Assembly: GCF_025244845.1 (NCBI RefSeq) | Contig: NZ_CP104264.1 | Span: forward strand, 1,984,001 to 2,048,000 | Length of the DNA stretch: 64,000 nucleotides | Source of the DNA: Arthrobacter sp. zg-Y1171 | GTDB lineage: Bacteria > Actinomycetota > Actinomycetes > Actinomycetales > Micrococcaceae | Reading direction: 5' to 3' | Shown: positions 18,121 to 26,710 of the stretch, in pieces | How the letters are laid out: every line of letters starts with the position of its first letter | Numbering within the stretch: the stretch's first letter is position 1 | Notes under the pieces: generated by a model | What the model was told of the DNA's origin: nothing | Seen by the model: only the letters and a program-made list of their open reading frames with translations | The model's database searches: none | Made by a program: the position numbers and the translations under genes

Positions 18121-18187
18121 AGGGGGTCCTGTCACTCCCCCGGCTGGACAGGGCTCTGGCCGGTGAAAGCAGGCATTCGTAGCGTTG
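18121..18187 (+). promoter_or_regulatory. MmyB-type regulatory element, copy B
   Basis: Lies in the 153-base divergent region between the regulator (ATG at 18076) and the SDR gene. It contains the inverted repeat CCTGTC-N13-GACAGG at 18128-18152, then TCTGGCCG and CATTCGTAGCGTTG. About 81% identity over 67 bases to copy A at 15542-15608, without gaps. Confidence 0.78.
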
Positions 18188-18229
18188 CAGTGGCTCAGCT
18201 GGAGCTGAGCCTACCGAGAGGACAGAAAA

Positions 18230-18913
18230 TTGACCATCACATTAATCACCGGGGCGAACAAGGGCATCGGATTCGAAACAGCCAGGCAACTGCTGGAGTT
18301 GGGGCATGTCGTTTACATAGGTGCCCGTGATGCCGAGCGGGGTGAGAAAGCCGCAGCAGAGCTGGGCGCTCGATTCGTGCAGCTCGACGTAACGGACGAC
18401 CCCTCAGTCAGCAGCGCACTCGCGAGCATTGATGCCGCCGAGGGCCGGCTCGACGTCCTGGTGCACAACGCGGGCGTCCTCGAGACAGAGATGGACGGCC
18501 CCTCCGCCCTCCGGGCCTTCGATACCAATGCGGTAGGTATTGTCCGCGTCACGCAGGCCGCACTCCCCCTGCTGCGCAGGTCCGCCAACGCCCATGTGGT
18601 CACCATCTCGAGCAGCGCCGGATCCTTCTGGGCGGTCACCAACCCCGATCGACCGGAGTTCGACCTGCCGCTCGCCCTCTACTCGGCGTCCAAGACGGCG
18701 GCGACCATGCTCACCGTGCAGTACGCCAAGTCCCACCCCGGCATCAAGTTCAACGCACTCGAACCCGGCACCACTGCCACGGAAATGACGGCCCGCTTCG
18801 GAATCGGGAGGCCACCGGAAGAAAGCGCACGAGTCGTTGTGCGCCTCGCCACCCACGGCTCGGAGGGCCCAACCGGAACCCTCCGGGACGAAAACGGCGA
18901 GCTGCACTTCTAG
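18230..18913 (+). CDS. Short-chain dehydrogenase/reductase, target of the MmyB-like regulator
   Basis: 227 residues. The start is TTG at 18230 (GAGAGGACAG is the ribosome binding site); the first residues TITLITGANKGIGFETARQL give the coenzyme motif directly after it. Other SDR landmarks are HNAG (VLVHNAGV), VTISSSAGSFW (catalytic Ser) and LYSASKTAATML (catalytic Tyr and Lys). An MFS exporter starts 17 bases later, so the two form an operon divergent from the regulator. Substrate unknown; related pairs are linked to small-molecule or antibiotic metabolism. Confidence 0.92.
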   Translation: MTITLITGANKGIGFETARQLLELGHVVYIGARDAERGEKAAAELGARFVQLDVTDDPSVSSALASIDAAEGRLDVLVHNAGVLETEMDGPSALRAFDTNAVGIVRVTQAALPLLRRSANAHVVTISSSAGSFWAVTNPDRPEFDLPLALYSASKTAATMLTVQYAKSHPGIKFNALEPGTTATEMTARFGIGRPPEESARVVVRLATHGSEGPTGTLRDENGELHF

Positions 18914-18929
18914 GAGAAGGATCACCACA

Positions 18930-20129
18930 ATGACCGCCACCCCCTTACACCTCACCAAAGCAGGCCAGACAGCCTCCTGGGGCGGTGTTGTCTCGCTCGG
19001 CCTTGGAATCTTCGCGATCGTTATGTCTGAGTTCCTGCCCGCGAGCCTCCTTCCGCGTATCGCCGGAACCCTGGACGTATCGGTCGGTGCTGCAGGACAA
19101 AGCGTGACAATGACCGCCGTCGCTGCTGTTTTCTCGGCCCTCTTTATCGCCGTGGTCCTCCCCCGCACCGATCGCCGGCGGGTCATGATCGGTCTTACCG
19201 CCTTGGCCATCCTCTCCAACATCCTCGTTGCCCTGGCACCCGGCCTTTTCATTCTTCTGTCGGCGCGGCTCCTGCTCGGCGTTGCCCTTGGCGGCTTCTG
19301 GGCAATGGCCACCGCCATGGCCGCGCACCTGGTACCCGCCGACCATCTCGGCCGCGCGCTGACCGTCATCAACGCCGGTGTAGCGGTTGCAACCATCGTT
19401 GCCGTACCTCTCGGTGCCTGGCTCGGGGAAATCTGGGGATGGCGGGCCGTCTTTTCCATCGCCGCAGTCGTCGCGGCTCTGGCCCTGCTCGTGCAGGCGG
19501 CCACACTGCCGGCCATCAGACCTACAGGGGTGAGCGGGCTTCGCGCCCTCGGATCGACCCTTCGCTCCGGAGTGGTCGTGGTGGGATTGGTTGCGGTCCT
19601 GCTGGTCTTCGGCGGCCACTTCGGCGGATTCACGTATATCCGCCCGGCGGCAGAAACCGTGTCCGGAATCGATGCCGGCGGCCTGGCCGTGCTGCTGCTC
19701 GTGTTCGGAGCCGCCAGCGTCCTGGGCACCGTTCTCAGCGGCCCCCTGGCCGACCGTGCGCTTCGGGCCGCCGTGTTCCTCTTCCCTGCGGTATTGGGGC
19801 TCGGAATGCTCGTTATGCTCCTCGCCGGCGGATCAATCACCGGCCTCTTCATCGCCGCCGCACTCTGGGGGTTTGGTTTCGGCGGACTCCCGACCGCAGT
19901 GCTCAGCTGGGGCGCCAGGACTGCACCGACACGGCTTGAACAAATCGGCGGGCTCATCGTGACGGTCTGCAATATCGCGATCGCCGTCGGAGCCGGCTTG
20001 GGCGGACTCCTCGTCGACGGCGCCGGTGCGACCTACGCCCTGACCGTAGGTGGAATTGCGGCGATCGTCGGCGCGTTGGTACTGACGAGTCTTCCCCGAA
20101 CAAAAACGACGGTGGTGTCAGCCGGTTAA
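18930..20129 (+). CDS. MFS transporter (DHA1-type) in the SDR operon
   Basis: 399 residues with about 12 membrane helices. LGIFAIVMSEFLPASLLPRI near the start and RLLLGVALGGFWAMATAMAA in helices 4-5 recall sugar-efflux/chloramphenicol-type DHA1 exporters (AraJ and Cml group). Motif A is modified to VVLPRTDRRRV. It follows the SDR gene by 17 bases with AGGAGAAGG as ribosome binding site. It probably exports a compound that the SDR modifies or that the regulator senses; that is inference. Confidence 0.9.
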   Translation: MTATPLHLTKAGQTASWGGVVSLGLGIFAIVMSEFLPASLLPRIAGTLDVSVGAAGQSVTMTAVAAVFSALFIAVVLPRTDRRRVMIGLTALAILSNILVALAPGLFILLSARLLLGVALGGFWAMATAMAAHLVPADHLGRALTVINAGVAVATIVAVPLGAWLGEIWGWRAVFSIAAVVAALALLVQAATLPAIRPTGVSGLRALGSTLRSGVVVVGLVAVLLVFGGHFGGFTYIRPAAETVSGIDAGGLAVLLLVFGAASVLGTVLSGPLADRALRAAVFLFPAVLGLGMLVMLLAGGSITGLFIAAALWGFGFGGLPTAVLSWGARTAPTRLEQIGGLIVTVCNIAIAVGAGLGGLLVDGAGATYALTVGGIAAIVGALVLTSLPRTKTTVVSAG

Positions 20130-20150
20130 CGCACCGCAGTCAAACCAATT

Positions 20151-20340
20151 CTATTGACGGGGCTGTGGCATGGCCGCGATTGCTCGTCGCTGCACTTCTC
20201 GGTAGATCGTCGTTCGAGAGACTGGGAATAGTCCAGCGAGATCGGCCTGGGTGTACTCGCCATGCTCACACCAGCCTTTAGCTACCTCAACTGTCGTTAT
20301 TCCCCCGCCTGGCAAGGGACGTGCCCGCTGAAGGATCCTG
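20151..20340 (-). pseudogene. Serine-recombinase (resolvase) C-terminal remnant
   Basis: On the reverse strand this stretch encodes RARPLPGGGITTVEVAKG, then WCEHGEYTQADLAGLFPVSR and TTIYREVQRRAIAAMP before a TAG at 20151. The last part is the helix-turn-helix that ends resolvase/invertase-type serine recombinases. No start codon or catalytic domain precedes it; the frame runs out into the 3' side of the phosphotransferase gene. It is therefore a fragment of a former mobile element and the only coding trace in 20130-20368. Confidence 0.6.
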
Positions 20341-20368
20341 CATCGGGTCTCTGTAGGCCAACAGCAAT

Positions 20369-21154
20369 CTAAGCCAGGGCCCGTTTCCAGGCATCTTTAT
20401 TGCGTAGGACATAGTCAGCCGCCCCGCGCCAGTGATCGCCGTGTCCGCTGACATACATTTCTGCCCAAGGCTGGAATCCGGTTTCATGTGAGGACTTCAA
20501 CAGCTCATGCATGGCCGCCGTCCTCTTTCCTAGGGCTTCGGGCAACGCTTCCCGTAAGACCTCGTCAGCTTCATATCCGTCGATAACAGCACGCAGCCTC
20601 GCGGCTGCCTCTGGAACGGGTTGGCCTTCAAAGAGCATTCCAAAGGACTGCACTGCATATGCAAGGTCCCAGAGGCGCGTACTCGGGCCCGCGGCGTCCC
20701 AATCGATGAATACCCACCGTTCACCCATGATGAGGTTCCATGGCGCCAGGTCGTTGTGGCACATTAGGTTCGCGTTGTCGGCAGGAAGCAGAAGGTTCCA
20801 TCCGGTCGTATCCGGGAGGCCAAATCCTTCGCTGGCATCGTGAATTTGGCGAATCAAACGACCGATCCGCAGGAGGTCATTCTGCCCTAGGGGCAACTGG
20901 TCCATCGCAGATTTACCATCGACGTACTCGATGACATGCCGCTCATCGTGATCCTTGCCCAGGGGTTCGGGCACGTCAACGCCAGCCGCTTGGAGAGCTT
21001 TCAGGTATTTCTGAACCGTGGCAGAGTTTTCCTGCCACGGTTTGCGGACAGTATCGCCAATACGAACGACACTCTCTGAGGCGTTTCCGCCTTCAAGTTC
21101 TTCAGCTTCCTCATTCACCCGAAGAACGCTACTGCGTGCAAACAATCTGACCAA
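20369..21154 (-). CDS. Aminoglycoside phosphotransferase (APH) family protein
   Basis: About 261 residues if the TTG at 21154 is used; the start is uncertain. The kinase-like core is clear: LMCHNDLAPWNLI (catalytic loop with Asp and Asn) and WVFIDWDAAGPSTRLWDLAY (metal-binding Asp). VIEYVDGKS is an APH hinge-like block. The family covers antibiotic, choline and homoserine kinases, so resistance is only one possibility. Base composition looks lower in GC than neighbours, and a recombinase remnant lies just downstream, consistent with acquisition by transfer. Confidence 0.82.
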   Translation of the reverse strand: MVRLFARSSVLRVNEEAEELEGGNASESVVRIGDTVRKPWQENSATVQKYLKALQAAGVDVPEPLGKDHDERHVIEYVDGKSAMDQLPLGQNDLLRIGRLIRQIHDASEGFGLPDTTGWNLLLPADNANLMCHNDLAPWNLIMGERWVFIDWDAAGPSTRLWDLAYAVQSFGMLFEGQPVPEAAARLRAVIDGYEADEVLREALPEALGKRTAAMHELLKSSHETGFQPWAEMYVSGHGDHWRGAADYVLRNKDAWKRALA

Positions 21155-21245
21155 GCCATCTCACGGGCGGGCGGAACCAATACACGCCCGCTAAGGGACC
21201 CTCCGCCGGGCACCGCAAGGAACCGAAGACGGATACGACGCCCGT

Positions 21246-22052
21246 CTAGTCCAGCCCCTCGAAGACATCGCCCAGCACCGCACCCCCTGGCTGCCACGGG
21301 GGCCACGCGATGGCCAGCATCTCGGAGCTGACGGTGCGTCCCCAGCGGACGTCTTCCTCCACGTCCGGCGGCACCCCCGGGGAGACCACATGGCGCTGGG
21401 TCCGGTGCTCCATCAGGCCCGCCACCACCCGGTGAACCACGCTGCCGACATCAACCTCGATCCCGATCAGCTCATCCGGGATCGGATGCACGTCATACAC
21501 CCTCCCCTCGATCCACGGCTGGAGTCCGTGCCGGATCCGGCTGCGGTTCCACCGGTCCCAGGTGGAGCGGCACACTCCGCCGTGCAGCAGGCGCTGCAGT
21601 CCCGGTCCGCCGTCGGCCTTCAGATGCCCGAAGGCCGCGTCCGTAGCCGCACCGACCGCGATGTGGTCCGGATGCCCGGTGAGCCCGTCGGGACCAAAGG
21701 TGGCGACGACGTCGGGCCGCTCCTGCGCCAGGATGCCGCCGATCCGTTCCTCGAGTTCCGCGAAGGGAACCTCGGCCACCGCGCCGTCGTCGTAGTCCAG
21801 CCACTCGTGGCGGTCCGGCGGCCGGCCGTGAGCCGTCCAGGCCGCGTCCGTTTCCCGCCGGCGGATCCGCCCGAGCGGCTCGTTGACCGGCGGATAGGAC
21901 GGATCGATCTGCCCGGCGCCGCCGTCGGTCGCGTGGACCAGGACGAAGCGGAACTGCGGATCATCTTCGTGCAGTGCCACTGTTCCCGCCAGCCCGTAGG
22001 CATCGTCGTCGGGATGGGCGACAACGAGGGCAAGGACATGCGATCCGGTCAT
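21246..22052 (-). CDS. PIG-L family deacetylase (MshB/Mca-like)
   Basis: 268 residues from the ATG at 22052, with GGGAGGTGC ahead of it. The zinc motif AHPDDDAYG and the second motif TGHPDHIAVGAA are diagnostic for the PIG-L/LmbE fold. In actinobacteria such enzymes include MshB (mycothiol synthesis) and Mca (mycothiol conjugate amidase), but several paralogues of other function exist. It is not next to other mycothiol genes, so the substrate stays open. Probably cytosolic. Confidence 0.87.
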   Translation of the reverse strand: MTGSHVLALVVAHPDDDAYGLAGTVALHEDDPQFRFVLVHATDGGAGQIDPSYPPVNEPLGRIRRRETDAAWTAHGRPPDRHEWLDYDDGAVAEVPFAELEERIGGILAQERPDVVATFGPDGLTGHPDHIAVGAATDAAFGHLKADGGPGLQRLLHGGVCRSTWDRWNRSRIRHGLQPWIEGRVYDVHPIPDELIGIEVDVGSVVHRVVAGLMEHRTQRHVVSPGVPPDVEEDVRWGRTVSSEMLAIAWPPWQPGGAVLGDVFEGLD

Positions 22053-22170
22053 TTTCCGGCACCTCCCGCGGCAGAGGGTTCTGCCACCGTTCCAGCGTAG
22101 GACGAGGGGCAGGCAAGAGGAACCTGTTGCTCTTCCGGGTATTTTCCGGCGGCATTCGTTACCGTGTGGC

Positions 22171-22713
22171 ATGAGCGATAACCGGGAACAACTGCTGGAC
22201 CTTTCCGTAGACGCGCAAGGAAGCGAGGCACGATTCAGCCAGGTACGGAGCTGGTTCCGCAGCACCGGCTGGAGCATGGCCGACCCTACGGTCTACGACC
22301 CCTACTACGACAAGCACCCCGCCGACGCCTTCGGACCGCGCACCTTGGCGGCATCCGCAGACGCCAACGGAAGCTACAGTTTTGTCGCCGAACGGGAGTA
22401 CTACTTTGCCGGTGAGGGTACCGAGGGTCCCGTTTGCCGGCGCTGCCCCTTCCAGTTTCCGCTCGAGCTGATTGTTCCGCTGGTCAGTGAATGGTACGAC
22501 GGCGGCCCCGAGCCTCGGCTTGCCTGTCCCGACTGCTCATGGACGGGACTATTCGGTGACTGGGACCTGGGGAGTTGCATGGCAATGGCGTCCTTCGCGG
22601 TCATTATTGATACCGGCACCGGCGGGTATTCACCCGAACTCGTCACGACCCTGCTCGAAGCCCTCCGTGCAGACCTCGGGGGACGCTGGGTGTACATCAA
22701 TAAGTACATTTAA
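22171..22713 (+). CDS. Conserved protein with zinc-ribbon-like CxxC pair (paralogue 2)
   Basis: 180 residues. It shares NREQLLDLSVDAQGSEA, SWFRSTGWSM, a YYFAGE-type block, CRRC (Cys89/92), CPDC (Cys119/122) and the ending LRADLGGRWVYINKY with the protein at 13620. Spacing between the two CxxC motifs is 26 residues in both proteins, so a zinc ribbon with a conserved helical insert is plausible. It is a stand-alone gene between a PIG-L deacetylase and a lipase-maturation-factor gene. Function unknown. Confidence 0.8.
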   Translation: MSDNREQLLDLSVDAQGSEARFSQVRSWFRSTGWSMADPTVYDPYYDKHPADAFGPRTLAASADANGSYSFVAEREYYFAGEGTEGPVCRRCPFQFPLELIVPLVSEWYDGGPEPRLACPDCSWTGLFGDWDLGSCMAMASFAVIIDTGTGGYSPELVTTLLEALRADLGGRWVYINKYI

Positions 22714-22768
22714 GCCGGGCCCCCGGACGGGCGGCGCCGGCCCGCCGCTGGAGCTAGGCTGACATGCC

Positions 22769-24211
22769 ATGGAGTGGTTCAGCGCCGAAGGATACGAGTT
22801 CGCCCGACAGGTGCTGCAGCGCGGCATCGGCGCCGTCTACCTGATCGCGTTCCTCTCCGCGGCCGCCCAGTTTCCGGCGCTGCTCGGCGAAAACGGCCTG
22901 CTCCCGGCCCCGCAGTTCCTGGCCCGGATCAAGGGCAGGGGAATCCCCACCCTCTTCCACTGGCACTATTCGGACCGGTTCCTGCTCGCAGTGGTCTGGG
23001 CCGGCGCCGTCGTCGCCGCCCTGTTGGTGGCCGGAGTGCCGCAGTCCGGGCCGTGGTGGCTGCCGATGGCAGCTTTCCTGTTTATCTGGGGGCTGTACCT
23101 GTCCGTGGTGAACATCGGGCAGACGTTCTACGGGTTCGGCTGGGAATCGCTGCTGCTGGAGGCGGGGTTCCTGGCCGCGTTCCTCGGCTCGGACGACGTC
23201 GCGGTTCCGGTCGCGGTGCTGTGGGCCTTCCGCTGGCTGGTGTTCCGGCTCGAATTCGGTGCCGGCCTGATCAAGATGCGCGGCGACAAGGTGTGGCGGG
23301 ACCTCACCGCCCTGTACTACCACCACGAAACCCAGCCGATGCCGAACCCGGCCAGCTGGTTCTTCCACCACCTGCCAAAGCCGCTGCACCGGATGGAGGT
23401 GCTGGGCAACCACTTCGCCCAGCTGGTGGTGCCGTTCTTCCTGTTCTTCCCGCAGCCGGTGGCGTCGATTGCCGCGGCGGTGGTGATTGTGACCCAGTTC
23501 TGGCTGGTCCTTTCGGGGAACTTCGCCTGGCTGAACGTGCTGACCATCCTGCTCGCGTGCACGGCGATCAGCGATTCGGCGGTGCAGGCGGTGCTCCCGG
23601 AGGCACAGTTCGCCGCACCGGATCCGGCGGCAACCCCGGCGGCGTTCGCCGTCGTCGTCGGCGCCGTGACCCTGGCGGTGCTGTACTGGGCGTGGGCACC
23701 GCTGAAGAATCTGGTCCGCCGCGACCAGCTGATGAATGCCAGCTTCAACCGCTGGCACCTCTCCAATGCCTACGGGGCGTTCGGCAGCATCACGCGGCAC
23801 CGGAACGAGGTGGTCATCGAGGGCACCAACGATCCGCCGGGGCCGGACGCCCGCTGGCTGGAGTACGAGTTCAAGGGCAAGCCCGGGGACCCGCACCGGA
23901 TGCCGCGCCAGTTTGCGCCCTATCATCTGCGGCTGGACTGGCTGATGTGGTTCCTGGGCCTGGGCGCCTCGGGTGCCTGGTTCCCGGTGCTGCTGCGGAA
24001 GCTGCTCACCGCCGACCGGCGGACCCTGCGCCTGCTGCGCAGGGACCCGTTCGACGGCGAGCCGCCCCGCTGGATCCGTGCCCGTGTCTACCGCTACCGC
24101 TTTTCCACGCCCGCGGAGCTGCGCCGCGAACGGGTCTGGTGGGTGCGGGAACCCCGCGGATTCCTGGTGGACCCCGTTGAGGGTCCGGGCACGACGCCGC
24201 GTCGGTCCTAG
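22769..24211 (+). CDS. Lipase maturation factor (LMF1) family membrane protein
   Basis: 480 residues. The first ~300 residues carry about eight membrane segments; the rest is a soluble domain with SFNRWHLSNAYGAFGSITRH and WLEYEFKGKPGDPHR, typical of the LMF1 family (PF06762). FRWLVFRLEFGAGLIKMRGD and ALYYHHETQPMPNP are further family blocks. In vertebrates LMF1 helps secreted lipases fold in the ER; the bacterial role is not established. The stop shares two bases with that of the convergent gene. Confidence 0.88.
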   Translation: MEWFSAEGYEFARQVLQRGIGAVYLIAFLSAAAQFPALLGENGLLPAPQFLARIKGRGIPTLFHWHYSDRFLLAVVWAGAVVAALLVAGVPQSGPWWLPMAAFLFIWGLYLSVVNIGQTFYGFGWESLLLEAGFLAAFLGSDDVAVPVAVLWAFRWLVFRLEFGAGLIKMRGDKVWRDLTALYYHHETQPMPNPASWFFHHLPKPLHRMEVLGNHFAQLVVPFFLFFPQPVASIAAAVVIVTQFWLVLSGNFAWLNVLTILLACTAISDSAVQAVLPEAQFAAPDPAATPAAFAVVVGAVTLAVLYWAWAPLKNLVRRDQLMNASFNRWHLSNAYGAFGSITRHRNEVVIEGTNDPPGPDARWLEYEFKGKPGDPHRMPRQFAPYHLRLDWLMWFLGLGASGAWFPVLLRKLLTADRRTLRLLRRDPFDGEPPRWIRARVYRYRFSTPAELRRERVWWVREPRGFLVDPVEGPGTTPRRS

Positions 24212-24981
24212 GCGGTTGCCTTGGTGACCACGTTGTGCGTGGCGTGGTCATACAGGAACGTCAGCGGACCGCCGGCATGCCACAGCTCGATGTTGCCGCC
24301 GTCGCGGTGTGCGTCGAACCCGTAGTTCTCTTCCCACGAACCGTTCAAGGCCACCTTGTAGGTGTACGTGCCTTCGGGCAGGTCCACCGTGAGCTTCCAC
24401 AGTTCGTCATGGCGGTCGAAGGCGAACTGTGCCCCGGCCGGATTCCAGTCCTCGGTGCCGAGCGCTGCACCGAAATCGCCGGCGAGGGCCACGGACTCCG
24501 GCTGCGGGAAGGACGGCTCCGGGATATCGGTCTCCGGGTGCGAGCCGTGCTGCTCGGCCGGAGCGGAGGGGACGGCGACGGCGTCGCGCAGGACCTCTTC
24601 CACTACTTCCTCTGCCGGGGAAGCGGCTTCGGCCGCAGCCACCGGCTTTCCGCTGAGGGCGGCCGACAGGTGCGCCGGTTCCGGGAAGTCCTTCAGGGCC
24701 CGGCGGCCCTCGTTGGTGATGCTCCAGCCCGAGCGGGCTTCCTTGAGGATCCAGCCCGCCTTGACGAGCTTGGTGGTGGCATTCACCAGGGCACGCTCAC
24801 CGCGGGAGGTGCCGCTGGCCAGGGCCTCCGCTTCGCGTCCTGCGAGCGGCACACGGTCCAGGGCGGCACCGAGTACCTTTGCCCTGCTGACCTTGCCGGT
24901 AGCTGACGGGTCCTCTGCTGCGAGGATCTCAAGGACCGCCTGCAGCCGCAGCGCAGTATTTTCAACGGTGTCTGAGCCCAA
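24208..24981 (-). CDS. Winged-helix (Mrr-N-like) protein fused to a pullulanase X25-type domain
   Basis: 257 residues in three parts. Residues ~1-100 are helical with KVSRAKVLGAALDRVPLAG and TKLVKAGWILKEARSGWSIT, resembling the Mrr N-terminal winged helix. Residues ~105-160 are an acidic Ala/Pro/Glu linker. Residues ~162-250 match the X25/CBM48-like beta domain of pullulanases (ALAGDFGAALGTEDWNP, then LWKLTVDLPEGTYTYKVALN and NYGFDAHRDGGNIELW). There is no glycosidase catalytic domain and no signal peptide, so it is a cytoplasmic protein. A role in glycogen sensing is possible but speculative. Confidence 0.75.
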   Translation of the reverse strand: MGSDTVENTALRLQAVLEILAAEDPSATGKVSRAKVLGAALDRVPLAGREAEALASGTSRGERALVNATTKLVKAGWILKEARSGWSITNEGRRALKDFPEPAHLSAALSGKPVAAAEAASPAEEVVEEVLRDAVAVPSAPAEQHGSHPETDIPEPSFPQPESVALAGDFGAALGTEDWNPAGAQFAFDRHDELWKLTVDLPEGTYTYKVALNGSWEENYGFDAHRDGGNIELWHAGGPLTFLYDHATHNVVTKATA

Positions 24982-25082
24982 TGGAATTCCTTTGTTACGA
25001 GATGTTGATGGCCGCTCCGGTTATGCCGGCTCACCGGCATCAACACTATCGCCGGGAACCGCCGGGACGAAGCGACGCGGCC

Positions 25083-25823
25083 CTAGTGTTGCGCAACTCT
25101 CCCCTGCAGTGCGGCGAAGTCCTCGTCGACGACGGGTGCGTAGCCGGCGTAGGCGGCCAGCACGGCATCCAGGACCTGGGCCATGTCCAGTCCCGGTGCC
25201 AGGTCCCGGGCGGCTCCGGCGGTGCGCGGGTCCCAGCCCAGCCCGAGCTCGGCATAACAGTCGGTCAACACCCGGCGCAGCGGGCCGGCGTTGTCCACCA
25301 CCAGCACCGAGGAAAACAGCCAGCCGCCGGCAATCACCCGTTGGGCCGTGCCCACCAGTTTGATCCGCTCCCCGCCGGATGCCTGGCCGGAGACGGTGAA
25401 TTCCCCGGGACAGTACTCCCCCGGGATTTCGCCTACACCTGCGGTCAGCCCGACCTTGCGGAACGCGCCGGCCAGCAGCTCGCCGAAGTCCGCGAACCGG
25501 CGTCTCGAGCCGGCGAGGGCATCCGCGTCCGGCTCTACATGGTCCAGGACCAGGCAGCCGTCATGGTAGGCGGCTGCCCGGCCGCCGGCCTTGCGGACCA
25601 GGGGCTCGAATCCGTGCCGGCGGCAGGCCTCCTGCGCCGCGGCGAAGCCGGGCAGCTTGGCGTCGCGCTGCCCCAGGGCCACCGTGGGGCGGGGACGGTA
25701 AATCCGCAGGGCCGGGCCGAGCCCACCGCTGCGGACGGCGTCGAGCATGGCGAGCGCGAAGTCGAGGTCGGCGGCGGCGCCCAGGGATTCCTCCTGCCGG
25801 AATACTTCCAAGGCGGCGGGCAC
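25083..25823 (-). CDS. Lipoate/octanoate-protein ligase family protein
   Basis: 246 residues from a GTG start three bases after the upstream stop. Family marks are TVALGQRDAKLPGF, the substrate loop LVRKAGGRAAAYHDGCLVLD and the lysine motif IKLVGTAQR, where Lys is the likely catalytic residue. It lacks the LplA C-terminal accessory domain. The usual RR-GGGxVxH motif is altered to RKAGGRAAAYH. It may be an octanoyl or lipoyl transferase, or act on another acyl substrate. Co-transcribed with the thioesterase ahead of it. Confidence 0.82.
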   Translation of the reverse strand: MPAALEVFRQEESLGAAADLDFALAMLDAVRSGGLGPALRIYRPRPTVALGQRDAKLPGFAAAQEACRRHGFEPLVRKAGGRAAAYHDGCLVLDHVEPDADALAGSRRRFADFGELLAGAFRKVGLTAGVGEIPGEYCPGEFTVSGQASGGERIKLVGTAQRVIAGGWLFSSVLVVDNAGPLRRVLTDCYAELGLGWDPRTAGAARDLAPGLDMAQVLDAVLAAYAGYAPVVDEDFAALQGRVAQH

Positions 25824-25826
25824 CGC

Positions 25827-26612
25827 CTACGCTCCGCCGAGCGGCCGGACGGTCAGGATCTGCTCGCTGCGTCCAAACGGGCCCTGCAGGTCATGCAGGA
25901 CCGTCGAAGTCAGGCCGATGCCGTCGGCACCGAACGTCACCCGGGTGTCCAGGCCCAGCCATTCCCCGCGGGGTTCGCGGTGCAGGTGCAGCTGCAGGTC
26001 AACGTTCGGGAACATGTAGCTGTCCCCGCCCGGAGGCACGCGGGTGGAAATACCGTTGGCGGTGTCTGCCATGCCCACGAGGCGGACCAGGTCCGACGTC
26101 GGCGTACCCTCCACCATTTCGTGCGGGGTGCGCAGCCACGCCCGGCCGCGGCCCGGGCGCAGCCCCGGCAGCGCCCGCTTCTCCAGGGATTCGATAAACG
26201 CCCCGGGCCACTCGGTCATGCCCTCATGGGTGCCCGCCTCTGCCGGACCGGGCATGGCATCGTCTTCCACGGCAGCCACCTCGGCCGTCGAGCCGCGGGC
26301 CAGGCGCCAGGCGGTGGCGCGGACGGCGGTGCGCCCGTCAACCACCATCTCGGCCTGCACCAGTTCAATGGTCCGTCCGGGGCGCAGGACGGAGGTTTTC
26401 ACCTCGAAGGCGGTGCGCGGGATCAACCCGAAAATGTCGTAGCTGATCCGGGCCATGCGCAGCTCGGGGCGTGGACGGAACTGCTCCAGGCAGTGGGCCA
26501 GCAGGCCGGAAATGGGGGCCATGTGCTGCTCCTGCGGATTCCAGGCGCCCTGGGTATGGATGGTTGCCTCATAGGCGTCGTTGCCCAGCGAGCGGTAATA
26601 CGATTCAGCCAC
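25827..26612 (-). CDS. Acyl-CoA thioesterase family protein (hotdog fold, TesB-like)
   Basis: 261 residues from a GTG start. AESYYRSLGNDAYEATIHTQ, GAWNPQEQHMAPISGLLAHC and RISYDIFGLIPRTAFEV form the N-terminal hotdog domain; the C-terminal domain has YMFPNVDLQLHLHREPRGEW and GLTSTVLHDLQGPFGRSEQI, as in thioesterase-family proteins with two hotdog repeats (4HBT_3 type). It would hydrolyse an acyl-CoA. The lipoate-ligase-like gene starts three bases after its stop, so the two may share an acyl substrate route; inference. Confidence 0.85.
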   Translation of the reverse strand: MAESYYRSLGNDAYEATIHTQGAWNPQEQHMAPISGLLAHCLEQFRPRPELRMARISYDIFGLIPRTAFEVKTSVLRPGRTIELVQAEMVVDGRTAVRATAWRLARGSTAEVAAVEDDAMPGPAEAGTHEGMTEWPGAFIESLEKRALPGLRPGRGRAWLRTPHEMVEGTPTSDLVRLVGMADTANGISTRVPPGGDSYMFPNVDLQLHLHREPRGEWLGLDTRVTFGADGIGLTSTVLHDLQGPFGRSEQILTVRPLGGA

Positions 26613-26710
26613 GTGCTTGCTTCTCCCTGCCGTTCCGGAATTGGCTTTCAGGCTACCCCAGCGCCGCCCGACGGCTGGCCCCGCAACGTAACGGGGAGCA
26701 CACTGGCCCG

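Noticed and set aside
18404..19972. 522-codon minus-strand frame over the SDR and MFS genes
   Set aside because: Both plus-strand genes have full family motifs and leaders; the antisense product is Ala/Arg/Thr-rich without a domain.
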